Positions 33,371 to 41,575 are shown, counted from the stretch's first letter. The stretch: DNA of 64,000 bases from Amycolatopsis sp. FBCC-B4732 (GCF_023008405.1 NZ_CP095376.1:6490501-6554500), one strand, 5' to 3'. The notes: generated by a model from the letters alone, not told the origin. A program made the numbers and translations.

Positions 33371-33400
33371 TTGACAAGCCACGGGCGGGTGGCGTTCAAT
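33371..33400 (+). promoter_or_regulatory. Candidate promoter for lacI
   Basis: TTGACA (33371-33376) and TTCAAT (33395-33400) are spaced 18 bp. Transcription would begin at about 33407-33411, essentially at the ATG at 33411, so the message would be leaderless or nearly so and the operator would sit on the start point. Confidence 0.45.
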
Positions 33401-33410
33401 CCCGGTCACT

Positions 33411-34463
33411 ATGACAACGTTGTCTCCACCCGGCCGCGACCGGGACGGCGCCGCGCGCACCGCGAGCAGGCGCGCCACCATGAGTGACGTGGCCCGGCTG
33501 GCGGGCGTCAGCATCAAGACCGTCTCACGTGTGGTCAACGACGAGCCGGCGGTGCACCCGGACACCGCCGAGCGGGTCATGGCGGCCATCGAGCAGCTGG
33601 GCTTCCGGCGCAACCTGGGCGCGCGCAACCTGCGCCGCGGGTCGACCACCGGCACCATCGGGCTGATCGTCGAGGACGTCGGCAACCCCTTCTACTCCGA
33701 GCTGAACCGCGCGGTCGAGCGCATCGCGACGTCGTTCGGGCGCCAGGTGCTCACCGGCTCGTCCGAGGAGAACTCCGACCGCGAGCGCGAACTCGTCCTC
33801 GAGTTCTGCGCGCGGCGGGTGGACGGCATCCTCGTCGTCCCGGCCGGTCTGCAGCACGGCTACCTGGTGCCGGAGATGCGCGCGGGCACGCCGGTGGTGT
33901 TCATCGACCGCCCGGCCGGCGACATCGTCGCCGACACGGTGCTGGTCGACAACCTCGGCGGCACCATCGAAGCCGTCACGCACCTGGCGAAGCACGGCCA
34001 CCGGCGGATCGCGTTCCTCGGCGACAGCCCGGACATCTTCACCGCGGCCGAGCGCCTTCGCGGCTTCCGCGAAGGCTGCGTCCGCAACGGGATCTCCTAC
34101 GACGAGTCGCTCGTCTCCATGCGCACGCCGACGCCGGAGTACATCGGTGACGTGGTGAAGCGCCTGCTGCACGGCCCGGACGCGGCCACCGCGGTGATCG
34201 CGGGCAACAACCGGATCGCCGTGCACGTGCTGCGCGCGCTGGCCCACGCCGAGCAGCGGCCGGCGATGGTCGGCTTCGACGACTTCGAGCTGGCGGACCT
34301 GCTCGACCCGCCGGTCACCGTGATCGCGCACGACGTGAGCGCCCTCGGCCACGCCGCGGCCGAGCTGCTCTTCGCCCGCGTCCAAGGAGACCAGTCCCCG
34401 CCCAGAAAGGTAGTCCTGCCCGTGCATCTCGTCGCCCGTGGTTCCGGTGAGGTCGCCCCGTGA
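33411..34463 (+). CDS. LacI-family regulator of the mannoside locus
   Basis: A 350-residue repressor. A 23-residue lead precedes the LacI helix-turn-helix (MSDVARLAGVSIKTVSRVVNDEPAVH) and hinge helix (LGARNLRRGST), then a periplasmic-binding-type sugar domain (TIGLIVEDVGNPFYSELNRAVE, VDGILVVPAG, AIVAGNN-like VIAGNNRIAVHVLRAL, MVGFDDFELADLL). The ATG at 33411 carries the operator; an internal ATG at 33480 starts exactly at the helix-turn-helix and is an alternative. GTGA overlap joins it to the isomerase gene. The effector is probably mannose or a mannobiose, by context. Confidence 0.9.
   Translation: MTTLSPPGRDRDGAARTASRRATMSDVARLAGVSIKTVSRVVNDEPAVHPDTAERVMAAIEQLGFRRNLGARNLRRGSTTGTIGLIVEDVGNPFYSELNRAVERIATSFGRQVLTGSSEENSDRERELVLEFCARRVDGILVVPAGLQHGYLVPEMRAGTPVVFIDRPAGDIVADTVLVDNLGGTIEAVTHLAKHGHRRIAFLGDSPDIFTAAERLRGFREGCVRNGISYDESLVSMRTPTPEYIGDVVKRLLHGPDAATAVIAGNNRIAVHVLRALAHAEQRPAMVGFDDFELADLLDPPVTVIAHDVSALGHAAAELLFARVQGDQSPPRKVVLPVHLVARGSGEVAP
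33413..33424. promoter_or_regulatory. LacI-type operator overlapping the lacI start codon
   Basis: The perfect palindrome GACAACGTTGTC begins two bases after the A of the lacI ATG. LacI-family sites have just this form (central CG, 2-fold symmetry). Binding here would block transcription start, giving autorepression. Confidence 0.7.
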
Positions 34464-35497
34464 CCCTCGAACCGATCCGCCTCCCGGCCAACCAGCCACC
34501 GCAGTTCTACCGCGGCGGCGACGCCATCGCGGCGCTGCGCGGGGCGTCGTCCGACAAGAAGTTCGGCCCGGAGGACTGGGTCGCGTCGGTGAGCACCATG
34601 TTCGGGCAGGACACCAACGGCCTCACCCGGCTCCCGGACGGCGCCTGGCTGCGCGACGCCGTCGAGCGCGACGCCCCGGCGTGGCTCGGCGCCAAGCACG
34701 TCGAAGCGCTCGGGACGTCGACCGGCCTGCTGGTGAAGCTGCTCGACGCGGGCCAGCGGCTGCCCGTGCACTTCCACCCGGACGACACGTTCGCGAAGCG
34801 GCACTTCGACTCGCACTTCGGCAAGACCGAAGCGTGGATCGTGGTCGGGACCTACGGCGACGACCCGCGCGTCTACCCCGGGTTCAAGGAAACGCTGTCG
34901 AAGGCCACGGTGTCCGAGTGGACGCGCGAGCAGGACGTGCCGTCGATGCTGGGCGCGCTGAACAGCGTGCCGGTCAGCGCGGGCGACACTGTCTACATCC
35001 CGGCGGGCTTGCCGCACGCCATCGGCGAAGGCGTGTTCGTCGTCGAACTGCAGCAGCCGACGGACTTCTCGCTCACCATCGAATGGCGGGACTTCCTCGC
35101 CTCGCCCGAAAAAGGCCACCTCGGCCTGGGCTTCGACACCGCGATCGAGGCGCTGGACACCTCGGGCTGGGACACCGGGCGGCTGGACACGATCATCAAG
35201 CGGACCGCCGGCGACAGCGGTTCGACGGTCGACCTGCTGGCCACCGGTTCGGAGCGGTTCTTCCGGGCCGAGCAACTGCGCACCGACAAGACGACAACGT
35301 TGTCATTGGACCCCTCCTTCGCGGTTCTGGTCGTGCTCGACGGCGAAGGCACCCTGCGCACCGAGCACGGCGGCGAGTACGCGCTGGCCAAGGGCGACAC
35401 CTACGTCGTGCCGTTCGACGCCGGTCAGACCGAGCTGTCCGGCACGGCGACGGCCATCCGCTGCCGCCCGCCGGCGCCGGAAGAGAGGAACGGATGA
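34460..35497 (+). CDS. Class I mannose-6-phosphate isomerase-like protein
   Basis: A 345-residue cupin-type protein related to type I phosphomannose isomerase (mannose-6-phosphate to fructose-6-phosphate). The metal segment LPVHFHPDDTFAKRHFDSHFGKTEAWIV gives His ligands, and VYIPAGLPHAIGEGVFVVELQQPTDFSLTIEW is the second cupin signature. The first 80 residues diverge from ManA, so the substrate could be another sugar. It overlaps the LacI stop (GTGA) and the ABC ATPase start (ATGA). An exact copy of the LacI operator lies inside at 35293-35304. Confidence 0.83.
   Translation: MTLEPIRLPANQPPQFYRGGDAIAALRGASSDKKFGPEDWVASVSTMFGQDTNGLTRLPDGAWLRDAVERDAPAWLGAKHVEALGTSTGLLVKLLDAGQRLPVHFHPDDTFAKRHFDSHFGKTEAWIVVGTYGDDPRVYPGFKETLSKATVSEWTREQDVPSMLGALNSVPVSAGDTVYIPAGLPHAIGEGVFVVELQQPTDFSLTIEWRDFLASPEKGHLGLGFDTAIEALDTSGWDTGRLDTIIKRTAGDSGSTVDLLATGSERFFRAEQLRTDKTTTLSLDPSFAVLVVLDGEGTLRTEHGGEYALAKGDTYVVPFDAGQTELSGTATAIRCRPPAPEERNG
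35293..35304. promoter_or_regulatory. LacI-type operator inside the isomerase gene
   Basis: A perfect GACAACGTTGTC, identical to the site at the lacI start and 1880 bp downstream of it. It sits about 190 bp before the ABC ATPase start. It may allow looping between operators or roadblock read-through into the importer genes. Confidence 0.55.
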
Positions 35498-36258
35498 GCG
35501 AATTCCTCCTGGAAGCGGTCGGCCTGACCAAGCACTACGGCTCCGTCGAAGCCCTGCGCGGCGCGTCCTTCCAGGCCCGCGCGGGCGAAGTGACCGCGCT
35601 GATCGGCGACAACGGCGCCGGCAAGTCCACGTTGGTCAAGTGTCTCTCCGGCGCGGAGCAGCCGACGTCGGGCAAGATCCTCCTCGACGGCGCCGAAGCG
35701 CACTTCGACTCGCCGACCACCGCGCGGCGCCTGGGCATCGAGACCGTCTACCAGGACCTCGCCGTCGCCCCCGAGCTCGACCCGGCCGCGAACCTGTTCC
35801 TGGGCCGCGAAATCCACCGCAAGGGCATCCTCGGCAAGCTCGGCATGCTCGACAAGGCGGAGATGCGGCGGCGGGCCGTCGAGGAGTTCCAGCGCCTCGG
35901 CGTGACGCTGCAGAGCACCGACGTCCCGATCGGCTCGCTGTCGGGCGGGCAGCGCCAGAGCGTCGCGGTGGCGCGCTCGGTCGTGTGGGCGTCGAAGGTC
36001 GTGTTCATGGACGAGCCGACCGCGGCGCTGGGCGTCGTGCAGCGCGAACGCGTCCTCGACGTCATCAAGAAGGTGCGCGACAAGGGCATCGCCGTGGTGC
36101 TGATCAGCCACAACATGCCCGAGGTGCTGTCGGTCGCCGACCGCGTCGAGGTGCTGCGGCTCGGCAAGCGCGTCGCCCGGTTCACCGGGGCGGACACGAA
36201 GCTCGAAGACCTCGTCGCCGCGATGACCGGGGCGCTCGTGCAGGAGGAGGCCGCGTGA
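35494..36258 (+). CDS. Sugar ABC transporter ATPase
   Basis: A 254-residue single nucleotide-binding domain of the carbohydrate CUT2 type. Walker A GDNGAGKSTLVK, Q-loop VYQDLAVAPELDPAANLFLGRE (CUT2-like), signature LSGGQRQSVAVAR, Walker B VVFMDEPTAALG and switch LISHNMP are all present. Usual CUT2 ATPases are a tandem fusion near 500 residues; this is a half-length one, like the FrcA group. ATGA overlap with the isomerase and GTGA with the permease. Confidence 0.93.
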   Translation: MSEFLLEAVGLTKHYGSVEALRGASFQARAGEVTALIGDNGAGKSTLVKCLSGAEQPTSGKILLDGAEAHFDSPTTARRLGIETVYQDLAVAPELDPAANLFLGREIHRKGILGKLGMLDKAEMRRRAVEEFQRLGVTLQSTDVPIGSLSGGQRQSVAVARSVVWASKVVFMDEPTAALGVVQRERVLDVIKKVRDKGIAVVLISHNMPEVLSVADRVEVLRLGKRVARFTGADTKLEDLVAAMTGALVQEEAA

Positions 36259-37298
36259 GCGCGCCCACGAAGGACATCCAGGAGTCGCCCGAAGCGGGCT
36301 TCGGCAAGCGGCCGCTGGGCAAGCGCCTGGTCGAGGCCAACACGTTCTGGATCGGGCTGGTCCTGCTGGGCCTGGTCGTGTTGTTCAGCGTGATCGCGCC
36401 GGACACCTTCCCGACGCTGTTCACCTTCCAGACGCTGTTCATCGAATCCTCGGTCCTGCTGATCCTTTCGGTCGGCATGACCTTCGTGATCATCACCTCG
36501 GGCATCGACCTCTCGGTCGGCTCGGTGCTGATCCTCTCCGGCATGGTCGGCGGCAAGACGATGGAGGCGCTCTCCGGCGGCGACGCGTCGAAGGCGGGCT
36601 GGGGGGTGATCGCCGTCGGGTTCGTCGTCGCCGTGGTCACCGGCACGATCTGGGGGCTGATCAACGGCGCCCTCGTCGCGCTGGCGAAGCTCCCGCCGCT
36701 GATCGTCACGCTCGGCACCATGGGCGCGGCGCTGGCCACCGCCTACCTGCTCAACGGCGGCTCGGACCTGCGGACCGTGCCGGCCGCCCTCACCCAGACC
36801 CTCGGCTACGGCACCTCGTTCGGCATCGTGCCGAACCTGGTGATCGTGGCGATCGTGATCACCGTGCTCGGGGCGTGGCTGCTGCGGACGACGAAGTTCG
36901 GGCGGTACACGTTCGCGGTCGGCTCCAACGCCGAGGGCGCGCGCCGGGTGGGCATCGGCGTCACCGCCCACCTGCTGAAGGTCTACACGCTCACGGGTGT
37001 CCTGGCCGGGATCGCCGGGTTCCTGTCGCTGGCCTACTACAACTCGACCACCATCTCCGGGCACACCACTGACAACCTCAACGCCATCGCCGCGGTCGTG
37101 ATGGGCGGCACGAGCCTCTTCGGCGGCGTCGGCACGATCCTCGGCACGGTGATCGGGGTGTTCATCCCCGCGGTGCTGCGCAAGGGCTTCACCATCATCC
37201 ACGTCCAGGACTTCTGGCAGATGTTCATCGTCAGCTGGGTCCTGATCGCCGCGGTCTGGTTCGACCAGCGCCGCCGCCGTCGCCGCAACTCCCGCTGA
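36255..37298 (+). CDS. Sugar ABC transporter permease (CUT2/BPD_transp_2)
   Basis: A 347-residue inner-membrane protein with about ten hydrophobic helices. ILSVGMTFVIITSGIDLSVGSVLILSGMVGG is the hallmark of ribose/xylose-type permeases, and NAEGARRVGIGVTAHLLKVYTLTGVLAGIAGFL is the ATPase-contact loop region. The final 10 residues are nearly all Arg, presumably cytoplasmic. It acts with the ATPase at 35494 and the lipoprotein at 37329 to import a mono- or disaccharide. Confidence 0.93.
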   Translation: MSAPTKDIQESPEAGFGKRPLGKRLVEANTFWIGLVLLGLVVLFSVIAPDTFPTLFTFQTLFIESSVLLILSVGMTFVIITSGIDLSVGSVLILSGMVGGKTMEALSGGDASKAGWGVIAVGFVVAVVTGTIWGLINGALVALAKLPPLIVTLGTMGAALATAYLLNGGSDLRTVPAALTQTLGYGTSFGIVPNLVIVAIVITVLGAWLLRTTKFGRYTFAVGSNAEGARRVGIGVTAHLLKVYTLTGVLAGIAGFLSLAYYNSTTISGHTTDNLNAIAAVVMGGTSLFGGVGTILGTVIGVFIPAVLRKGFTIIHVQDFWQMFIVSWVLIAAVWFDQRRRRRRNSR

Positions 37299-37328
37299 GT
37301 CCCCCCGAGTACAAAGAGGTGCTTACGC

Positions 37329-38324
37329 ATGAAGCTGACCAAGTCTCTCACCGCCATGGGTGCCGTGGTCTCCGCCGCGGCCCTGCTCACCGCGTGCGGG
37401 TCCGGCACGGTCGGGCAAACCGGGTCCGGTGACTCGGCCCAGCCGGTCGGGGGCAAGAAGCTGGCACTGATCCCCGGTGTGCAGGCGGAGCCGTTCTACA
37501 TCTCGCTGCAGTGCGGCGCGGAGGCCGAAGCGAAGAAGCTCGGCTACGAGCTGACGACGCAGGCGCCGCAGAAGTTCGACGCTCCCCTGCAGACCCAGCT
37601 GGTCAACGCCCTCGGCTCGAACCCGCCGGCGGCGCTGCTCATCGCCCCGACCGACGACACGGCGATGCTCGCGCCGATCCAGCAGGTCAAGGCCCGCGGC
37701 AGCAAGATCGTCGAGGTCGACACCGCGCTCAAGGACACCGGCGTGGCCGCGTCGTCCGTCTCGTCCGACAACGCCGCGGGCGGCAAGCTGGCCGCCCAGA
37801 CGATGGCGAAGCTCGCGAACGGCAAGAGCGGCTCGGTGCTGGTGCTCGACACGATCGCCGGCACGTCCACGACGGCGGCGCGCGCGAAGGGCTTCGAGGA
37901 CGAGCTGAAGAACACCCCGAACCTGAAGTCGATCGGCGTCCAGTTCACCCAGAACGAGCCGGAGCAGGCCGCGGCGAAGGTGACGGCGGCCCTGTCGTCG
38001 ACGCCGGACCTGATCGGCGTCTTCGCGACCAACCTCAACACCGGCGAGGGCGCGGCGACCGGCCTGCGCAACGCGGGCAAGGTCGGCGCGGTGAACCTGA
38101 TCGGCTTCGACGCCAGCCCGTCCGAGGTCGAGGGCCTGAAGAGCGGCCAGTACCAGGCCCTGATCGCCCAGGACCCGGCGTCGATCGGCACCCAGGGCGT
38201 CGACCAGGCCGTCGCCGCGATCGAGGGCAAGCCGGTGACGCGGAACCTGACCGCGCAGCTGCACTCGATCACCAAGGCGGACATGGAAGCCAACTCCCAG
38301 TACTTCTACAAGCAGTCCTGCTGA
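37329..38324 (+). CDS. Sugar-binding lipoprotein of the ABC importer
   Basis: A 331-residue periplasmic-binding protein-like lipoprotein. The signal ends in LLTAC (lipobox, Cys near 23). The sugar-binding fold of the ribose/galactose type follows: LALIPGVQAEPFYISLQCGAEAEAKKLGYEL, NPPAALLIAPTDDTAMLAPIQQVKARGSKIVEVDTAL, LIGVFATNLNTGEGAATGLRNAGK. It delivers sugar to the permease at 36255. It begins 30 bp after the permease stop. A terminator hairpin closes the operon at 38339. Confidence 0.93.
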   Translation: MKLTKSLTAMGAVVSAAALLTACGSGTVGQTGSGDSAQPVGGKKLALIPGVQAEPFYISLQCGAEAEAKKLGYELTTQAPQKFDAPLQTQLVNALGSNPPAALLIAPTDDTAMLAPIQQVKARGSKIVEVDTALKDTGVAASSVSSDNAAGGKLAAQTMAKLANGKSGSVLVLDTIAGTSTTAARAKGFEDELKNTPNLKSIGVQFTQNEPEQAAAKVTAALSSTPDLIGVFATNLNTGEGAATGLRNAGKVGAVNLIGFDASPSEVEGLKSGQYQALIAQDPASIGTQGVDQAVAAIEGKPVTRNLTAQLHSITKADMEANSQYFYKQSC

Positions 38325-38338
38325 TCGGTCCGTCAGGT

Positions 38339-38370
38339 CCCTGCGAGGGGTGCGCGCACCTCCCGCAGGG
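38339..38370 (+). terminator. Terminator of the sugar-import operon
   Basis: Outer arms CCCTGCG and CGCAGGG enclose an inner palindrome GGTGCGCGCACC, followed by GGCTTTG. It starts 15 bp after the binding-protein stop. Confidence 0.7.
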
Positions 38371-38484
38371 GCTTTGACCAGCGGTTTCACCGCCGGTGAT
38401 CGGTCACCGCCGGTCACCGCGGCGAGGCAACCGCTCACCGCACGGCCCGTTTCACGGACGGGTGCCGCCCGTCACACTCATCTG

Positions 38485-38505
38485 CACATGCATTTACACA
38501 TGCAT
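38485..38505. repeat. CACATGCAT direct repeat upstream of the cyclase-like gene
   Basis: CACATGCAT occurs at 38485-38493 and 38497-38505, a 12-bp period, ending 18 bp before the ATG at 38524. GCATGC-like AT-rich patches are rare in this DNA. It could be an activator or repressor site. In the 153-bp gap after the terminator I see also repeated TCACCGCCGGT near 38397-38420 but no other gene. Confidence 0.4.
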
Positions 38506-38523
38506 GATCGCAGGGAGGGTGCG

Positions 38524-39237
38524 ATGAACTACGAACGATCGGCCGTGCACCGGACGATCTTCGCCGTGGACGTCGAGGGCTACGGCGATCGGTGCCGGAC
38601 CACACCACACCGCTTGGCGCTGCGCGACGGGCTGTACCGCGCGCTGTGCCGGGCGTTCGACGACGTGGGCGTCCCCTGGACGGCCTGCCGGAGCGAGGAC
38701 TGCGGCGACGGTGTCTTCGTCCTGGCCCCGCCGCAGATCCCGAAGCGGCTCTTCGTCGAGTTCTTGCCCAACGCGCTCGCCGTGGCGCTGCACCGGCACA
38801 ACCTGAACCACCACGCCGGTGCCCGGATCCGGCTCCGGATGGCGCTGCACGCGGGTGAGGTGGCCTACGACGACCACGGCGTCACCGCGCCGGCGATCAA
38901 CCACGCGTTCCGGCTCCTGGACGCGGCACCGCTGAAGGAGGCGCTCAAGGCGTCGCCCGGCGTGCTCGGGCTGATCACGTCGGCGTGGTTCTTCGAGGAG
39001 GTCGTCCGGCACAGCGAGGGGCTGGACCCGACGACGTTCCGGCCGGTGCGGGTGGCGGTGAAGGAGACCCGCACGACGGGCTGGATCTCGCTGCCCGACC
39101 GGCCCTACCCGGCCGACGCGAGCCTGCTGGTGCGGGTGCCTGAACCGGCCAAAGTCACCGGCCTCGACGACTACCGGACCTGGCGCCGCTTCCGCCGCCA
39201 CGCCCAGGTGCTGGCCGATCGCGGGGAACCGGGGTAG
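38524..39237 (+). CDS. Stand-alone nucleotidyl-cyclase-like protein
   Basis: A 237-residue protein whose core (10-170) follows the class III nucleotidyl cyclase homology domain. FAVDVEGYGDR has an Asp (16) at the first metal site, SEDCGDGVFVL a second (Asp62), and RIRLRMALHAGEVAYDDHGVTAPAINHAFRLLDA corresponds to the later catalytic strand and helix. It belongs to an actinobacterial family usually seen in signalling or conflict-system proteins; here it stands alone. Whether it makes a cyclic nucleotide is unknown. The ATG at 38524 has GGAGGG upstream. No neighbour in obvious operon; the LytS gene follows by 45 bp. Confidence 0.7.
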   Translation: MNYERSAVHRTIFAVDVEGYGDRCRTTPHRLALRDGLYRALCRAFDDVGVPWTACRSEDCGDGVFVLAPPQIPKRLFVEFLPNALAVALHRHNLNHHAGARIRLRMALHAGEVAYDDHGVTAPAINHAFRLLDAAPLKEALKASPGVLGLITSAWFFEEVVRHSEGLDPTTFRPVRVAVKETRTTGWISLPDRPYPADASLLVRVPEPAKVTGLDDYRTWRRFRRHAQVLADRGEPG

Positions 39238-39282
39238 CCGTAGGATCTGTTCCCCTGGACACCGCCGCCGAGGGGAGGCCCG

Positions 39283-40335
39283 ATGACCGTGCACCTGCGC
39301 CCGGCGTCGCGCGCCGACCCGCTGCCGGTGCTCGCCGCCGCCCGCCGGATCACCGACGACCTGCGCGACGGCCTCTCCGGCACCCGCGCGCGCCGCGCCG
39401 CGCACGGCCTGCGCCGGCTGTTCGGCTTCCCCGGGCTCGGCCTCACCGACCTGTCCGGTTCGCTGCTCTGGTCGGGACGGCCCGGGCCGGACGCGGTCGT
39501 CGCGACGGTGCTCGACGGCGTGCTGCACACCGAGGAACCCGGTTCCGCACCGGACGTCCTGGTGCTGCCGCTGCACGTCCGAGACGAACTGGCCGGGGCG
39601 CTGCTGGTGGTCGGCGACGTCCGCGAGGCGGTCGCGGCCCAGGCGGCGGACCTGGTCGTGCAGGCGCTGGAGCGCGGGCGGCTGGAGGCGTCGGCGGAAC
39701 AGGCGGCGCAGGCCGAACTGCGGGCGCTGCGGGCGGAGATGTCCCCGCACTTCGTCTACAACGCGCTGACGGTGATCGCGTCGCTGGTGCGCTCGGACCC
39801 CGACCGCGCCCGCGACCTCATGCTCGACTTCGCCGACTACACCCGCTACAGCCTGGCGCGCCACGGCGAGTACACGGTGGTGGCGGAGGAGTTCCGCGCG
39901 ATCGAGACGTACCTGGCGCTGCAGCGCGCGGTGCTCGGCGAACGGCTGCGCGTCCAGGTGCGGGTGGCGCCGGAGATCCTCGCCGTCGCCGTGCCGTACC
40001 TGGTGCTGGAACCGTTGGTGGAGAACGCGATCCGGCACGGCATCGAGTCGCGCTCGGGCACCGGCTTCGTCCAGGTGCACGGCCAGGCGGAAGGGAACGA
40101 CTGCGTGATCTTCGTCGAGGACGACGGCGTCGGCATGGACCCGAAGCGCGCGGCGGACCTCCTCGCCGGCCGCACCGGCGACGACGACCCGGCCGGCCTC
40201 GGACTGGCCAATGTGGACAGACGGCTGCGGGACGTCTACGGCGCCTGGTACGGGCTGACGGTGGAGACCGAGGTCGGCGCGGGCACCCGCGTGGTCGTGC
40301 GGGTCCCGCGGTTCCAGCCGGGGGTGCTGCCGTGA
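39283..40335 (+). CDS. Soluble LytS-type sensor histidine kinase
   Basis: A 350-residue kinase of the His_kinase (LytS/YehU) group. The phosphoacceptor motif MSPHFVYNAL places His at 156; LEPLVENAIRHGIE is the N box, VEDDGVGMD the D box and GLGLANVDRRL the G box. The N-terminal 130 residues look like a GAF-type domain, and I find no membrane helix, unlike LytS and BtsS, so it probably senses a cytoplasmic metabolite. GTGA overlap (40332-40335) ties it to its LytTR partner. Confidence 0.9.
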   Translation: MTVHLRPASRADPLPVLAAARRITDDLRDGLSGTRARRAAHGLRRLFGFPGLGLTDLSGSLLWSGRPGPDAVVATVLDGVLHTEEPGSAPDVLVLPLHVRDELAGALLVVGDVREAVAAQAADLVVQALERGRLEASAEQAAQAELRALRAEMSPHFVYNALTVIASLVRSDPDRARDLMLDFADYTRYSLARHGEYTVVAEEFRAIETYLALQRAVLGERLRVQVRVAPEILAVAVPYLVLEPLVENAIRHGIESRSGTGFVQVHGQAEGNDCVIFVEDDGVGMDPKRAADLLAGRTGDDDPAGLGLANVDRRLRDVYGAWYGLTVETEVGAGTRVVVRVPRFQPGVLP

Positions 40336-41087
40336 CGTCGCTTCGCGTACTCGCCGTGGACGACCTGCCGCCCGCGTTGGACGAGCTGTGCCGCATGCTG
40401 CGTGAGGCGCCCGAAGTCGGCGAAGTCGTCGGCGCGGGCGACGCGCTGAAGGCGTTGAAGCTGCTTCAGGCAGATCGGTTCGACGCGGTGTTCCTCGACA
40501 TCTCGATGCCGGGCCTCGACGGTTTGGAACTGGCTTCCCTGCTGGCCCGCTTGAGCGAGCCCCCGGTGATCGTGTTCGTCACCGCCCACGACGGCCACGC
40601 GGTGGCGGCGTACGGCATCGGAGCCGTGGACTACCTGTTGAAGCCGGTCCGCGCGGAACGCCTTTCGGCGGCGCTGGCGAAGGTGCTGCGGATGGCGACA
40701 CCGGCTTCGCGAGCGACCCCGGACGCGATGGCCGCGCTGCCGGTGGAGTCCGGCGGGCGCACGAGGTACGTCCGCCGCGACGACGTCCTGTTCGTGGAGG
40801 CCCACGGCGACTACGTCCGCCTGCACACCCGCGGCGGCGTGCACCTGGTGCGGATGCCGATTTCGCGGCTCGAGGAGTACTGGGAGGGAACGGGGTTCAG
40901 CCGGGTGCACCGCGGGTTCCTGCTGGCGGTGCGCGCGGTGCTGGAGCTGCGCAGCGACAGCGCGGGCGGGTTGCTGGCCCACACGGAGGCCGGCGACGTA
41001 CCGGTGAGCCGACGGCACGCACGGGACTTGCGGGACCGGCTGCTGGAGGCGGCCCAGCGCGGCCAGCTCGGACCGGGCCCGCGATGA
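40332..41087 (+). CDS. LytTR-type response regulator
   Basis: A 251-residue regulator. The receiver domain (1-120) has the acidic pair Asp10/Asp11, phosphoacceptor Asp56 in VFLDISMPG, and the Lys in DYLLKPV. The C-terminal half (about 140-245) is a LytTR DNA-binding domain (RYVRRDDVLFVEAHGDYVRLHTRGG, FSRVHRGFLLAVRAV). LytTR regulators bind paired direct repeats upstream of transport genes. Matching half-sites occur at 43254-43274, before the DUF485-actP genes, so I infer control of acetate or pyruvate uptake. Confidence 0.92.
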   Translation: MTSLRVLAVDDLPPALDELCRMLREAPEVGEVVGAGDALKALKLLQADRFDAVFLDISMPGLDGLELASLLARLSEPPVIVFVTAHDGHAVAAYGIGAVDYLLKPVRAERLSAALAKVLRMATPASRATPDAMAALPVESGGRTRYVRRDDVLFVEAHGDYVRLHTRGGVHLVRMPISRLEEYWEGTGFSRVHRGFLLAVRAVLELRSDSAGGLLAHTEAGDVPVSRRHARDLRDRLLEAAQRGQLGPGPR

Positions 41088-41124
41088 ACCGCGCAGCCGC
41101 CTCCTACCTCCGGCCGGGCCCGCG

Positions 41125-41475
41125 ATGAGCAAGATCCGCCGCGTCGCCGTCACCAGCCCGCAGACCCGCCTCGCCCACGCGCGCCGCCGCTCCCGCCACC
41201 GCTGGCGCCAATCCCGCCTCCCCGTCGGCGACACCCAGCGCGCCACCACCCTCTACCGCGCCCAGCGCCGCCGCGGCATCCCCGCCCTCGTCCTGATGTT
41301 CGCCCTGCTGCTCGGCCTCCCCGGCGTCTTCGCGCTCTTCCCCGCCCTGGACACCGTGCGCCTCCTCGGCATCCCCCTCTCCTGGCTGATGCTCGCTGTC
41401 CTCCCGTACCCCGCGATGGCCCTCCTCGCCCGCTGGCAGCTCCGCCGCGCCGAGCGCCTCGAGGACGACCGGTGA
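41125..41475 (+). CDS. Small two-helix membrane protein
   Basis: A 116-residue protein with a strongly basic N-terminal 45 residues, then two hydrophobic helices (ALVLMFALLLGLPGVFALF and LLGIPLSWLMLAVLPYPAMALLA) and a charged end. The layout resembles the small membrane proteins (DUF485/DUF4212 type) encoded before sodium:solute symporters, although sequence identity is not clear. It lies between the LytTR regulator and the first symporter. A 15-bp CCGGGCCCGCGATGA repeat occurs at the regulator stop and at this start (41073, 41114). Confidence 0.65.
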   Translation: MSKIRRVAVTSPQTRLAHARRRSRHRWRQSRLPVGDTQRATTLYRAQRRRGIPALVLMFALLLGLPGVFALFPALDTVRLLGIPLSWLMLAVLPYPAMALLARWQLRRAERLEDDR

Positions 41476-41498
41476 CCCGCCTCCCCCTCCGGCCCCGA

Positions 41499-41553
41499 GC
41501 GCCCCAATGTGGCGTTCGGCGCGTTGAACGCCCCGAACGCCACATTGGGGCGC
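41499..41553. terminator. Long perfect hairpin before the first symporter
   Basis: 21-bp perfect arms GCGCCCCAATGTGGCGTTCGG-type (41499-41519 and 41533-41553) enclosing a 13-base loop, itself able to pair GCGTT/AACGC. It follows the small membrane protein stop by 23 bp and ends 22 bp before the symporter GTG. It may be a terminator or a 5' stem attenuating symporter expression. Confidence 0.65.
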
Positions 41554-41575
41554 ATGAAACCGGCGGAGCACGCTA

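Noticed and set aside
38494..40080. 528-codon minus-strand frame opposite the cyclase-like and LytS genes
   Set aside because: Shadow of two real genes; the peptide has no recognisable domain.
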